64,000 nucleotides of DNA from Anaerotruncus sp. (GTDB taxonomy: Bacteria; Bacillota; Clostridia; Oscillospirales; Ruminococcaceae): NCBI GenBank assembly GCA_021770005.1, contig JAETRV010000008.1, forward strand, positions 16,687 through 80,686. Reading direction: 5' to 3'. Within the stretch, counting starts at the first letter, position 1; each line of letters starts with the position of its first letter. The notes below the pieces were generated by a model that searched no databases, was not told where the DNA came from, and saw only the letters and a program-made list of their open reading frames with translations. The position numbers and the translations under genes were made by a program. Below are positions 50,988 to 60,139 of the stretch, one piece after another.

Positions 50988-52733
50988 GTGAAACAGTTGA
51001 TGTTGGGCAACCAGGCGGTTGCCAGAGGGCTTTATGAGGCGGGATGCCGGGTGGTTTCGAGCTATCCGGGCACCCCTTCGACCGAGATCACCGAGCAGGT
51101 CAGCCTCTATGACGAGGTTTACGCCGAATGGGCGCCGAACGAGAAGGTTGCGATGGAGGTCGCGCTCGGTGCGTCGATTGGCGGTGCGCGCTCGTTCTGC
51201 GCAATGAAGCATGTAGGACTGAATGTCGCGGCGGACCCGCTGTTTACGGCGGCCTATACCGGTGTCAATGCGGGCATGGTGATTTGTGTTGCCGATGATC
51301 AGGGGATGCATTCCTCCCAGAACGAGCAGGATTCCCGCCATTATGCGGTCTCCGCAAAGGTTCCGATGGTAGAGCCTGCCGACTCACAGGAGTGCATTGA
51401 TTTTGTGAAAGCTGCCTACGAGATTTCCGAGCAGTTTGACACCCCTGTGATTCTGCGTACCTGCACCCGCGTGGCACATTCACAGAGTATCGTTGAGACA
51501 GGGGAACGTACCGAGCTGCCGCTCAAAGCATACGCCAAAGACCCCAAAAAATATGTGATGATGCCCGCTAATGCGGTTGGACGGCATGTGTTTGTGGAGG
51601 AGCGGATGCAGAAACTCGCCGCATTCGCAGAGACAAGCGGACTGAACCGGGTCGAGATGGGGGATCGGAAGATCGGTATTGTGACCGCTGGTATCTGTTA
51701 CCAATATGTCAAAGAGGCGTTCCCACAGGCGAGCGTCCTGAAACTCGGGATGGTCCACCCGATGCCGGTTCGAATGATTCAGGAGTTTGCCGCACAGGTC
51801 GAAACGCTCTATGTGGTTGAGGAGCTTGACCCGGTGATTGAGAATCATTGCAAAGTCAATGGCATCCGTGTGGATGGCGGAAAAAACCTGTTCGGGCTGC
51901 TTGGGGAGCTTTCCCAGCGCAAGGTTGCGCAGGCACTCGGACAGGAATGCCCAGAGCCGGTTTCGTTCGGGGAGCAGGTTCCGGTCCGTCCGCCGGTGCT
52001 CTGCCCTGGATGCCCGCATCGTGGCCTCTTTTATGTCCTGAGCAAGCTCAAGGTTATGGTCAGCGGCGACATCGGGTGCTATACCCTAGGTGCCCTGCCG
52101 CCGCTCGGCGCACTCGATACCACCATCTGTATGGGCGCTTCGATCTCGGGCCTGCATGGGTTCAATCAGGCGCGTGGGGGGGACTCCGCGCAGAAATCGG
52201 TGGCGGTGATTGGCGACAGCACGTTTATGCACTCAGGGATCACCGGCCTGATTGACATCACCTACAACCGCGGCCATTCGACCGTTCTGGTGCTTGACAA
52301 TTCGATCACCGGCATGACCGGCCACCAGCAGAACCCGACCACCGGGCTGACCCTCAAAAATCAGCCGACCCCCCAGGTGAGCATTGAGAAAATTTGTGAG
52401 GCAGCGGGGGTGAAGCGGATACGGGTGGTAGACCCGAACGAACTGACCGAGCTGGAAGCGGTCCTCAAGGAGGAACTGGCGGCGGAAGAGCCGTCGGTCA
52501 TCATCACCCGGCGTCCATGCGCTCTGCTCAAACAGGTTAAGCACAACCCGCCATTCTGGATCGATCCCGAGCGCTGCAAATCCTGCAAGATGTGTATGAA
52601 GATCGGCTGTCCGGCCATCCATATGGAGAACGGCAAAGCGGTGATTGACGATACCCTCTGCGTCGGCTGCGACCTCTGCCAGAGGATGTGCAGTTTCGGC
52701 GCGATCAAAACTTCCGCGGAGGTGCAGGGCTGA
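50988..52733 (+). CDS. iorA: Indolepyruvate:ferredoxin oxidoreductase, alpha subunit
   Basis: Thiamine-diphosphate enzyme that oxidatively decarboxylates arylpyruvates (from Trp, Phe, Tyr) to aryl-acetyl-CoA, with electrons to ferredoxin; 581 residues. The N-terminal half has the pyrimidine-binding pattern SSYPGTPSTEITE, the ThDP-binding half has VLCPGCPHRGLFYVLSKLK and GDIGCYTLGALPPLG, and the C-terminus carries two 4Fe-4S motifs (CKSCKMCMKIGC, CVGCDLCQRMC). The frame extends to TTG 50967, but GTG 50988 after GAGGAGAG gives the family start MKQLMLGNQAVARG. Confidence 0.96.
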   Translation: MKQLMLGNQAVARGLYEAGCRVVSSYPGTPSTEITEQVSLYDEVYAEWAPNEKVAMEVALGASIGGARSFCAMKHVGLNVAADPLFTAAYTGVNAGMVICVADDQGMHSSQNEQDSRHYAVSAKVPMVEPADSQECIDFVKAAYEISEQFDTPVILRTCTRVAHSQSIVETGERTELPLKAYAKDPKKYVMMPANAVGRHVFVEERMQKLAAFAETSGLNRVEMGDRKIGIVTAGICYQYVKEAFPQASVLKLGMVHPMPVRMIQEFAAQVETLYVVEELDPVIENHCKVNGIRVDGGKNLFGLLGELSQRKVAQALGQECPEPVSFGEQVPVRPPVLCPGCPHRGLFYVLSKLKVMVSGDIGCYTLGALPPLGALDTTICMGASISGLHGFNQARGGDSAQKSVAVIGDSTFMHSGITGLIDITYNRGHSTVLVLDNSITGMTGHQQNPTTGLTLKNQPTPQVSIEKICEAAGVKRIRVVDPNELTELEAVLKEELAAEEPSVIITRRPCALLKQVKHNPPFWIDPERCKSCKMCMKIGCPAIHMENGKAVIDDTLCVGCDLCQRMCSFGAIKTSAEVQG

Positions 52734-53308
52734 TGGGACAGGTAAAGAGCATTATGATCGTCGGAGTCGGCGGACAGGGTTCGCTTCTGGCCTCCAAACT
52801 GATGGGCAATGTGCTGATGGCACAGGGATTTGATGTCAAGGTTTCGGAAGTGCATGGAATGGCACAGCGGGGCGGTTCGGTCGTCACCTATGTGAAGTAT
52901 GGTGAGAAGGTCTATTCCCCGGTGATCGAGATGGGGGAGGCGGATGTAATCGTCTCGTTCGAGAAACTAGAAGCGGCGCGCTGGCTGCCCTACCTCAAGC
53001 AGGGTGGGAAATTGATCGTCAACGACCAGGAGATTTCCCCAATGCCGGTGATCACCGGCGCGATGGCGTATCCGGAGGGGATTCTTGAGAAGCTCCGGGA
53101 AAAACAGGTCGATGTGGTGGCGCTCGACGCGCTTTCACTCGCGCACCAGGCGGGCAGTGCCAAGGCGGTCAACGTCGTGCTGATCGGAGTGCTCTCCTCT
53201 ATGCTGGATTTCCCGGACGAGGTCTGGCAGGAGACGATCGAAAAGACTGTCCCAGCGAAATTCCTCGAGCTGAACCGCCGGGCGTTCGCGCTTGGGCGCG
53301 GTCATTGA
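52733..53308 (+). CDS. iorB: Indolepyruvate:ferredoxin oxidoreductase, beta subunit
   Basis: Gamma-type subunit of the same enzyme, 191 residues. SIMIVGVGGQGSLLASKLM and VSEVHGMAQRGGSVVTYVK are the family signatures. Its ATG overlaps the iorA stop (TGATG), with GGAGGTG upstream inside iorA, so the two are made together. Confidence 0.95.
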   Translation: MGQVKSIMIVGVGGQGSLLASKLMGNVLMAQGFDVKVSEVHGMAQRGGSVVTYVKYGEKVYSPVIEMGEADVIVSFEKLEAARWLPYLKQGGKLIVNDQEISPMPVITGAMAYPEGILEKLREKQVDVVALDALSLAHQAGSAKAVNVVLIGVLSSMLDFPDEVWQETIEKTVPAKFLELNRRAFALGRGH

Positions 53309-53369
53309 CCATTTTTAAGTATGACACCGCCCGAACAGAGGACGGGCGTACCGGAAAGGACTGGTTCTA

Positions 53370-54671
53370 TTGTCAAACTATTATCAGCCTGAGATCGAAT
53401 GCGCATCCCGCGAACAGATCAAAGCGTGGCAGGATGAACGGCTGGTCGAGACGGTCAATCATGTTTACCAGAATGTTCCATACTATCGTCAGAAGATGGA
53501 GGAGAAGAAGCTGACCCCTGCCGATATTCAATCGACGGATGATCTTTATAAGCTTCCGTTTCTGACCAAGAGCGATCTGCGGGACGCTTACCCATACGGT
53601 TTGTTGGCGGTTCCGCTTGAGGATGCGGTGCGCATCCAGTCAACCAGCGGTACCACCGGAAAGAGGGTGGTCGCATTCTATACCCAGGCGGACATTGACC
53701 TCTGGGAGGATTGCTGTGCCCGTGCAATCGTGGCAGCAGGCGGGAGCAAACAGGATGTCGTGCAGGTTGCCTATGGCTATGGATTGTTTACCGGCGGCCC
53801 CGGGCTGAACGGCGGGTCGCATAAGGTCGGTTGTCTGACGCTGCCGATGTCCTCCGGAAACACCCAGCGCCAGATCCAGTTTATCCAGGACCTTCATGCA
53901 ACCATCCTCTGCTGCACCCCTTCCTATGCCGCATTTATCGGCGAAACGTTTGCGGAAATGGGGGTCAAGCCGGAGGAGATCAGCCTGAAAGCGGGTATCT
54001 TCGGCGCGGAGGCATGGAGCGAGGAGATGCGCCGGGACATCGAGAAAAAGCTGGGCATCCGGGCATATGATATCTATGGCCTGACCGAGATTTCCGGTCC
54101 GGGTGTCTCGTTCGAGTGCGAAGCACAGACGGGTATGCATGTCAACGAGGATCATTTCATTGCGGAGATCATCAATCCGGAAACTGGGGAAGTCCTGCCA
54201 GAGGGGGAGAAGGGGGAACTGGTGTTCACCAGCATCACCAAAAAGGCGTTCCCGCTGCTGCGGTATCGCACCCGTGACATCTGCGTACTGAACCGCGAGC
54301 CCTGCCCCTGCGGGCGCACCCATGTCAAGATGAGCAAGCCGATGGGCCGCAGTGACGACATGATGATTATCCGCGGAGTCAACGTGTTCCCGTCCCAGAT
54401 CGAGACGGTGCTGCTCAACCATGGATACCCGGCAAACTACCAGATTGTGGTTGACCGGGTAAAGAACACCGATACCCTTGATGTGCAGGTTGAGATGACA
54501 CAGGAGATGTTCGACGATACGGTGAAGGGCATCTCCGCACGGGAAAAAGAGCTGGTCGAAGGGCTGAAAGCGATGCTCGGGCTCTCCGCTAAGGTGCACC
54601 TGGTTTCGCCCAAGACGATTACACGCAGCGAAGGAAAAGCGGTGCGCGTTATCGACAAACGCAAGATTTAG
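53370..54671 (+). CDS. Phenylacetate-CoA ligase (PaaK family), copy 2
   Basis: Second PaaK paralogue, 433 residues. It has RIQSTSGTTGKRVVAFYT, DIYGLTEISGPGVS, RYRTRDICVLNREPCPCGRT and GRSDDMMIIRGVNVFPSQIE. It clearly shares the fold with copy 1 but differs throughout, so it is not a recent duplicate; the two may prefer different aryl acids. The start is TTG 53370, with AAAGGA 9 bases upstream. It stands 61 bases after iorB. Confidence 0.92.
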   Translation: MSNYYQPEIECASREQIKAWQDERLVETVNHVYQNVPYYRQKMEEKKLTPADIQSTDDLYKLPFLTKSDLRDAYPYGLLAVPLEDAVRIQSTSGTTGKRVVAFYTQADIDLWEDCCARAIVAAGGSKQDVVQVAYGYGLFTGGPGLNGGSHKVGCLTLPMSSGNTQRQIQFIQDLHATILCCTPSYAAFIGETFAEMGVKPEEISLKAGIFGAEAWSEEMRRDIEKKLGIRAYDIYGLTEISGPGVSFECEAQTGMHVNEDHFIAEIINPETGEVLPEGEKGELVFTSITKKAFPLLRYRTRDICVLNREPCPCGRTHVKMSKPMGRSDDMMIIRGVNVFPSQIETVLLNHGYPANYQIVVDRVKNTDTLDVQVEMTQEMFDDTVKGISAREKELVEGLKAMLGLSAKVHLVSPKTITRSEGKAVRVIDKRKI

Positions 54672-54766
54672 TGCTATCATGATGTTTAGAGGCAAAACCG
54701 CTTGATTGTTTTTCTCCCGCCTTGGGGCAGGGAAATAAAAGCCGTATGGCAGAATGGGTGTTACGA

Positions 54767-55192
54767 ATGGTCATTAAGCAGCTGTCCGTTTTTGTAGAGA
54801 ACCAGCCGGGCCGGCTGGCGGAGATCAGCGAGGTGCTCCGTCAGAAAGAGATCAATATCCGGGCGCTTTCGATCGCCGATACCACCAATTTTGGGATCCT
54901 GCGCATGATTGTCAACCATCCCGCGCGCGCGGAATCCGCGCTTCGGGAGCAGGGGTTTACCGTCTCACAGACCGATGTGATCGCTGTCGGCGTCACCGAT
55001 GAGCCGGGCGGGCTCGTGGTCGCTTTGAAAGCGCTCGCCGACGCGCATATCACAGTAGAATATATGTATGCATTTGTGAGCAAGGCGGAAAAAACCGCCT
55101 ATGTGGTTCTGCGGGTCGAGGACAATGCTGTCGCAGAGCAGGTGCTTCGTGAACATGGGGTGCCGATCCTCAGCGGGGAAGAAATCTATTAA
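54767..55192 (+). CDS. Double ACT-domain protein
   Basis: Stand-alone protein of two ACT domains, 141 residues: IKQLSVFVENQPGRLAEISE opens the first and IAVGVTDEPGGLVVALKALA the second. ACT domains bind amino acids, so it may sense aromatic amino acids and adjust the neighbouring ligases. The same partner is common beside paaK/ior genes in anaerobes. The frame opens at 54722, but ATG 54767 fits the domain start; its ribosome site (GGGTG) is weak. Confidence 0.88.
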   Translation: MVIKQLSVFVENQPGRLAEISEVLRQKEINIRALSIADTTNFGILRMIVNHPARAESALREQGFTVSQTDVIAVGVTDEPGGLVVALKALADAHITVEYMYAFVSKAEKTAYVVLRVEDNAVAEQVLREHGVPILSGEEIY

Positions 55193-55200
55193 AAACGGTG

Positions 55201-55229
55201 GGCGGCGGAGATTCCGCCGCCTGCTTTTT
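55201..55229 (+). terminator. Rho-independent terminator after the ACT gene
   Basis: GGCGGCGGA / TCCGCCGCC stem with a three-base loop and a T-run at 55224-55229; ends the arylpyruvate module. Confidence 0.88.
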
Positions 55230-55248
55230 GTGAAAGGAACAGAAAAAG

Positions 55249-55725
55249 ATGGCGATTGAAAAGGTGAAAGCATACTTTGAAGCGGTTGGGCGCGGGAAAG
55301 ATGTGCTGGAATTTGAAACTTCGAGCGCAACAGTCGAGCTTGCAGCACAGGCGGTTGGGGTAACCCCGGCGCGGATTGCAAAGACCCTCTCGTTCAAACA
55401 GGGGGACGGTTGTGTCCTGATCGTCGCGGCAGGGGATGCGCGGATCGACAACCGCAAGTTTAAAGATACCTTTGGGATGAAAGCAAAGATGCTGACCCCG
55501 GATGAGGTGCTTGAAATGACCGGGCATGCGGTCGGCGGGGTGTGCCCGTTCGCGGTCGAAAACCCACAGGTCGAGACGGTGCTCGACTGTTCACTCAAAC
55601 GGTTTGAGTCGGTCTATCCCGCCTGTGGGAGCAGCAATTCAGCGATTGAGTTGACCTGCGAGGAGCTTTTTTCCTACGCGAAGGCAACCCGTTGGGTGGA
55701 TGTCTGCAAAGACTGGACAGAATAA
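55249..55725 (+). CDS. YbaK/EbsC-family aminoacyl-tRNA deacylase-like protein
   Basis: Protein of 158 residues of the YbaK/ProX editing family, which removes mischarged amino acids from tRNA. Family motifs: ARIAKTLSFKQGDGCVLIVAAGD with the conserved Lys, and AVGGVCPFAVENP. The branch (Cys-tRNA-Pro against other substrates) cannot be fixed. GAAAGGAAC precedes ATG 55249 and a terminator follows the stop. Confidence 0.88.
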   Translation: MAIEKVKAYFEAVGRGKDVLEFETSSATVELAAQAVGVTPARIAKTLSFKQGDGCVLIVAAGDARIDNRKFKDTFGMKAKMLTPDEVLEMTGHAVGGVCPFAVENPQVETVLDCSLKRFESVYPACGSSNSAIELTCEELFSYAKATRWVDVCKDWTE

Positions 55726-55739
55726 ACAGAGAAACGGAA

Positions 55740-55779
55740 ACAGCCGGTCCACAGAAATTTCCTGTGGACGGCTGTTTTT
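55740..55779 (+). terminator. Rho-independent terminator after the YbaK-like gene
   Basis: ACAGCCGGTCCACAG / CTGTGGACGGCTGT stem with TTTTTG; it lies between convergent genes. Confidence 0.9.
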
Positions 55780-55784
55780 GTATG

Positions 55785-58592
55785 TTATTGGAAGTATTGC
55801 AGCACCGCGTCAGCGACGCCGTTGGCATACTGGAACATCCCAAAATCACTTGCAATCCGGTCGAACTCGGCAGGGCTGCAAATGTACCCCGATTCGACCA
55901 GAACTGCGGGACAAGAGGTCAGCATGGTGACCCGGTACCACGACCAGTTGACAAACCGGAGCTTTCGCCCGGTGACGGAAGCGAGGTTCGCGCCAATATT
56001 TTCGGCGAACACCTGGGACTGGCCGTTGTAATAATAGACCTCAACCCCTTCCACCTTGTTGGAATCCACCTGTTCGGAGAGGGAGTTGTGGTGGCTGGAG
56101 ATGAACATATCCGCGTCAACCTGCTCAGACATTGCCATCCGTTCGTTGAGCGTCATAGTCTCATTGCGCTGGGTCAGATGGACGGTCGCACCGAGTGCCT
56201 CCAAACGGCTTTGCAGGGCGCAGGAATCCGCATAGTTTAGGGTGTTTTCCCATGGCCCCTCGTTGTAGGGGACCGAAGCGGCCCCAGGATCGGTACCGCC
56301 ATGCCCGGGATCGAGTAGGATGGTGACGCCCGCAAGCGGTGTTCCGGTGTTGCGCTGAAGGCGGGGCTTCTGTTTGAGATAGAGTACCGTGTCCTCACCG
56401 TCGAACTGCACGTTCCAGCCGGTCAGCTCACAGTCCGGATTGAGCCGGAAGGTCAGGGTCACGGTGGTTCCATCCTCCGCGATGGAGGACTCAATTGAGG
56501 AACAAAGGGCACTGTTGAGCACCGAGGTGTCCATCCGCTCGAACCCGGAGAGATTGTAAAGGGTGATGCGGACGGTCCCATCCTCCATCTCCCCGGTGAA
56601 AGCCGGACGTTTGGTGCCGGTAATCACCAGCTGTTCGCCCTTTTCAACCTGGCGAAGCAGGATCGAGGAAACTTCGCTGACTGCGGTCTCCTTACCTTCC
56701 AGAATTTCCACGGTGGATTTAAGCGCATATCCGCCCGAAGAGAGACGGTAATAGCCTCCGCCATTGTTCTCAACAATCGTATCCACACAGCCGCCTTTGA
56801 GTACGGTGGCGTACTCCCCATCATCTTTGCCATTGCGGCTAATCGGGACAAACGAACTGTTCATTCGGGCGACCGGCTGTGCGCCCTCTCCTGCCACATA
56901 GACCTCGCCCGCACTCTGCTGGGAGCTATTCATCCCATTATAGCTGAGGGAATAGGTGACTGGACCGATCCGCTTGACCTGCCCGGCGACTGCGAGCGAT
57001 GAGAGGTCGAGGGTCTGCTGATAGGTGACCGCGACCCCGTCGTCAGCGGAGGAAACTGGTTCCAGTTCGGCGGTCAGGCCGCCGATCCGGGCGGTCACCG
57101 TTCCACCAGCAGGCGCGGTACAGGAGAGCTTTAGCCCTCTGCCCGCAAGGACTGCTTCCGGATTGGCGGGATAGACCGAGCTTTTGACGATGGTGTTGAT
57201 GGTGTCAGAGGTTTTTGCAGGCTCTTTGCGGATGATCTTCACCGTCTGCTCGGCCCCATCCTGGCTGAATGTATAATTGTTGGTACCGACTTCTACATCC
57301 ACCAGCACGCCCCAAAGCCCGTTTTCATTTGGACGGTCGATCTCTTCGCCGTTGTACAGGACCGGGGAACCGGGGTCTGAAGTGCCGGTGATAAAGTAGT
57401 TTTTCCATGTGGTATACGAGGTATCCGACAGGGTGATAGATTCCGCTGGCCGGGTGACCTGAAATGTCTTGCTGTAGGAGAGGTCGGGCATGGCCTCGGA
57501 GGGTTGCTGCCGGAACGATGAAGCGAGCGAATAGGCTGCCATCCTCCGTTCGGTATGGAGCGCACTATAGTTGCTGATGACCGACCCGCCCGCGCCAAGC
57601 TGCCGCTCAAAGTAGAAGCTGTTGTCGATTGAATGGGTGAAGATCGTCTCGTCTGAGGCGACATGCAGCGGATAGTAAGGGATCGAGGCGTCCCCACAGA
57701 GCTGCTCCCAGCCGGAAAGCTCGGTTTGCAGCAGCTTGGCGCCGTCGGGGGTATCCGCATCGCTGATCATCGAGGTTACCACAAAATCAAGATTCCCTGC
57801 CTGCACCGGTGCGGATAGAAAATCCCGCCCGCCAGAAAGCAGGTCACTGTTTACCACGATGCCCAACCGCTGCACCTCTTTCTGCCGGATGCTGTTATGG
57901 GAATCGGACAGGATTTTTCCCATGCTTTCCGCATAGGAAGGGGAATCAAACGCTTTGGAATCCACCCCGGAGAAAACGACCCCGGCAATCTCATAGCGCC
58001 CGGTCAGCTCCTTGACGACTGCTGGGAGCAGCGACTGCACCTCTTGTGCGTCCGGGTCGAGCAGGCCGTTGACAATCAGCCCATTATCAGCCGGGCTGGA
58101 TGACGCCCGACCTTCGGCGGCAACTCCAAAGGCATCCACCACCGCGTAGACCTGTATATTATATTGCTTCGAGATGTTGGTTAGGTAGCGCAGAGGATCA
58201 AAAAAGGTGAATCCGCCCTGTTTACCAGTCCAGAAAGCACTCGACGGCAGAATCTCCGACTGGTAAAATGCGTCGCACTCAGGGACTGCCTCAAAAAAGA
58301 TCGCATTGTAGCCGTAGGTATTGGCAAACGCCGCAATCTCCTCCAGTTCGGCCTGCATCTCCTTGGCGGGAATCCCGGGCGCACTGGGGAAATCGGCGTT
58401 GCCCTGTGTTCGGACGGTCATGGCACGCAGTGTTTCCGGGGTTGCAGGGATTCCTTCCGGAAATTCCCGTTTGACAATTTCGCCGTGGAACAGGTCGGAT
58501 GCGGAGAGTACGGTAAAGGTGGCCGCAAGGATCGCAAGCGAGGCCAGCAGGGTGCGGATCACCGTTCCCCGTTGGTTGAAATGGTATTTCAT
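55785..58592 (-). CDS. N-acetylmuramoyl-L-alanine amidase with N-terminal GHL10-like domain
   Basis: Secreted cell-wall enzyme, 935 residues. N-terminal membrane anchor (TLLASLAILAATFTVLSA), a TIM-barrel-like glycosyl-hydrolase-like domain (about 50-380; NTYGYNAIFFEAVPECDAFY, NIQVYAVVDAFG), several beta-sandwich and SH3-like segments (about 390-730), and a C-terminal Amidase_3 domain. The amidase keeps its zinc and catalytic residues: LLDPGHGGTDPGA (H764), the Glu in GPWENTLNYADS, SSHHNS, and VESGYICS. It cleaves the stem peptide from muramic acid; the GHL10 part may bind or cut glycan. A start ATG with AAGGGAG at 11 bases is used. Role could be in division or spore release. Confidence 0.9.
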   Translation of the reverse strand: MKYHFNQRGTVIRTLLASLAILAATFTVLSASDLFHGEIVKREFPEGIPATPETLRAMTVRTQGNADFPSAPGIPAKEMQAELEEIAAFANTYGYNAIFFEAVPECDAFYQSEILPSSAFWTGKQGGFTFFDPLRYLTNISKQYNIQVYAVVDAFGVAAEGRASSSPADNGLIVNGLLDPDAQEVQSLLPAVVKELTGRYEIAGVVFSGVDSKAFDSPSYAESMGKILSDSHNSIRQKEVQRLGIVVNSDLLSGGRDFLSAPVQAGNLDFVVTSMISDADTPDGAKLLQTELSGWEQLCGDASIPYYPLHVASDETIFTHSIDNSFYFERQLGAGGSVISNYSALHTERRMAAYSLASSFRQQPSEAMPDLSYSKTFQVTRPAESITLSDTSYTTWKNYFITGTSDPGSPVLYNGEEIDRPNENGLWGVLVDVEVGTNNYTFSQDGAEQTVKIIRKEPAKTSDTINTIVKSSVYPANPEAVLAGRGLKLSCTAPAGGTVTARIGGLTAELEPVSSADDGVAVTYQQTLDLSSLAVAGQVKRIGPVTYSLSYNGMNSSQQSAGEVYVAGEGAQPVARMNSSFVPISRNGKDDGEYATVLKGGCVDTIVENNGGGYYRLSSGGYALKSTVEILEGKETAVSEVSSILLRQVEKGEQLVITGTKRPAFTGEMEDGTVRITLYNLSGFERMDTSVLNSALCSSIESSIAEDGTTVTLTFRLNPDCELTGWNVQFDGEDTVLYLKQKPRLQRNTGTPLAGVTILLDPGHGGTDPGAASVPYNEGPWENTLNYADSCALQSRLEALGATVHLTQRNETMTLNERMAMSEQVDADMFISSHHNSLSEQVDSNKVEGVEVYYYNGQSQVFAENIGANLASVTGRKLRFVNWSWYRVTMLTSCPAVLVESGYICSPAEFDRIASDFGMFQYANGVADAVLQYFQ

Positions 58593-58676
58593 GGCAGAAG
58601 AACTCCCTTGTCAGATATGTGTTAGAAGCCGTATTCCTATTTTCAGGTCCGTTTACAGGATTCTTGGGTTCTGAGA

Positions 58677-58895
58677 TCAAAGCTCAAAATCCGAGCGGTC
58701 GAACTGCGGCAGTGCACGCGGACGTTTCGGGATCCGCTTGAGCGGTGCATAGGAATATTTTTTGCAGGAATCGTGTGGTTCAGTCACCCCTTTTTTTTCA
58801 CAGAGCACCGAGCGGCCATTCTGCGAGACAAACCCGAACTTGCAGTAGGCACATGAAGGGGGGATTTGATCGGAAAAAAGCTTGGATTTAAACAT
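58677..58895 (-). CDS. Small four-cysteine protein, unknown function
   Basis: Protein of 72 residues. CAYCKFG near residue 15, LCEKKG near 32 and DSCKKYSY near 43 give four Cys in a zinc-finger-like layout, and the C-terminus is Arg/Pro-rich. A strong GGAGGTG precedes the ATG, so it is a real gene despite its size. It lies between the amidase and ylbJ on the same strand, in a neighbourhood of sporulation genes. Confidence 0.72.
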   Translation of the reverse strand: MFKSKLFSDQIPPSCAYCKFGFVSQNGRSVLCEKKGVTEPHDSCKKYSYAPLKRIPKRPRALPQFDRSDFEL

Positions 58896-58942
58896 ATCGC
58901 ACCTCCATACTGTTCTAGTATACAGGAATCGACAAAAAATTT

Positions 58943-60055
58943 CTACGCGTAATTATTAATATTTCCGGCGTTTTTCCGTTTTGGTAACAGCAGAATCGAG
59001 CACATTGCAATCAGGCAGGTGGAGGAAATGACCATATTCGGTGAGGTGTGCGGGATCGGAGTTCCCTGCATGATTGCGGCGGCAAGCTCCTCGGGTGGGA
59101 GCAGACCCCAGAAAAACCAGGAAAGCAGGGCGGTCAGGCATCCATGCGCCAGCCGGGAGAGGTAGAACGGCCGCAGAGGAAGCCCGGTGCGGTCGGGAAA
59201 GCAGGCTTTTACCTGAAACAGGATGCTGAGGGAGGAGAAAGAGACCAGGAATCCGCAGAGTGCAAATCCGATGCGGGTATGCAGGGAAGCGGCGAGTGTG
59301 CAGCCGTTTGTGACCTCGAGCAGACCGGCGATCCCCGCGGAAAAGAACGGCACGCCAAGGGACGGGAAGAGCGCCCCCAACATCTGGGAAGCTGTTTGCA
59401 GGATTCCGAGCGCGTTCAGCAGGGCAGTAATCGCGGAGAATGCCACCACAAATGCACAGATACCGAGGATGCCCGCGCTTGCCCCTTGCACCGCATGGAC
59501 AAACCCGTTGGAATCCAAAGGGCCCGCTGATGGTGCTTTAACAGATTTCCGGTGGAGTGTGCGGCAGGAAATCCGCCCAACCACCAGCGCGGAGCAGATC
59601 TGTGCAGCGAGCAAGAGCATCCCCGCTTTGCGGCTGCCAAGCATTCCCGCACCGACCGCCGAGATTAGGAAGGATGGCCCGGCGTTGACGCAGAAGCAGA
59701 GCGCGACTGCGGCGGTGTCGCTGTCAATTTCCTGTCGCTTGAGCATTGAGGAGAGCATCCGCGCACCGACCGGATATCCTCCGACAAAGCTCATCAGAAA
59801 GGCCGCGCCGAGCGAGCCGGGAAGCCCGATCAACCACCCAGCCGGATGGGCAATCCACCGGCTCAAAACCGTACCCACTCGGCTGGCGGAAATCAGCCCT
59901 GCGAGGATCATAAATGGGAAGAGCGAAGGGATCACCACAGTCGCACAACGGGTCAACCCCTCCCGCACACCAGCGGAAACCTCCTGTGTTTTCCAAAGCA
60001 GACCGACCGCTGTCATCACAGCGAGCGGTGTCCAGAGCCAGCGAACCTGTTTCAT
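58943..60055 (-). CDS. ylbJ: Sporulation integral membrane protein YlbJ
   Basis: Polytopic membrane protein, 370 residues, with nucleoside-recognition-like (Gate) domains: VVIPSLFPFMILAGLI, FVGGYPVGARMLSS, LCFCVNAGPSFLISAVG and IAGLLEVTNGC. In B. subtilis YlbJ is SigE-controlled and needed for heat-resistant spores. ATG 60073 and ATG 60055 are both possible; AGAGGG 5 bases before 60055 and the likely promoter position favour 60055. It diverges from yqfC. Confidence 0.9.
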   Translation of the reverse strand: MKQVRWLWTPLAVMTAVGLLWKTQEVSAGVREGLTRCATVVIPSLFPFMILAGLISASRVGTVLSRWIAHPAGWLIGLPGSLGAAFLMSFVGGYPVGARMLSSMLKRQEIDSDTAAVALCFCVNAGPSFLISAVGAGMLGSRKAGMLLLAAQICSALVVGRISCRTLHRKSVKAPSAGPLDSNGFVHAVQGASAGILGICAFVVAFSAITALLNALGILQTASQMLGALFPSLGVPFFSAGIAGLLEVTNGCTLAASLHTRIGFALCGFLVSFSSLSILFQVKACFPDRTGLPLRPFYLSRLAHGCLTALLSWFFWGLLPPEELAAAIMQGTPIPHTSPNMVISSTCLIAMCSILLLPKRKNAGNINNYA

Positions 60056-60069
60056 CGAATCCCTCTTTT

Positions 60070-60122
60070 TCATAAATCGAATTGCCTTTTCATACCTATG
60101 CTAGGGAGCAAACCGAAAATGC
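60070..60122. promoter_or_regulatory. Divergent sporulation (SigE-type) promoters with shared -10
   Basis: Plus strand: TCATAAA (60070-60076), 14 bases, CATACCTA (60091-60098), for yqfC. Minus strand: GCATTTT (60122-60116), 15 bases, CATAGGTA (60100-60093), for ylbJ. The -10 parts overlap because CATACCTATG is nearly its own complement. Consensus used is KMATATT, 14-15, CATACAHT. Confidence 0.5.
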
Positions 60123-60139
60123 GGAAGGGGGCTTTTCCC

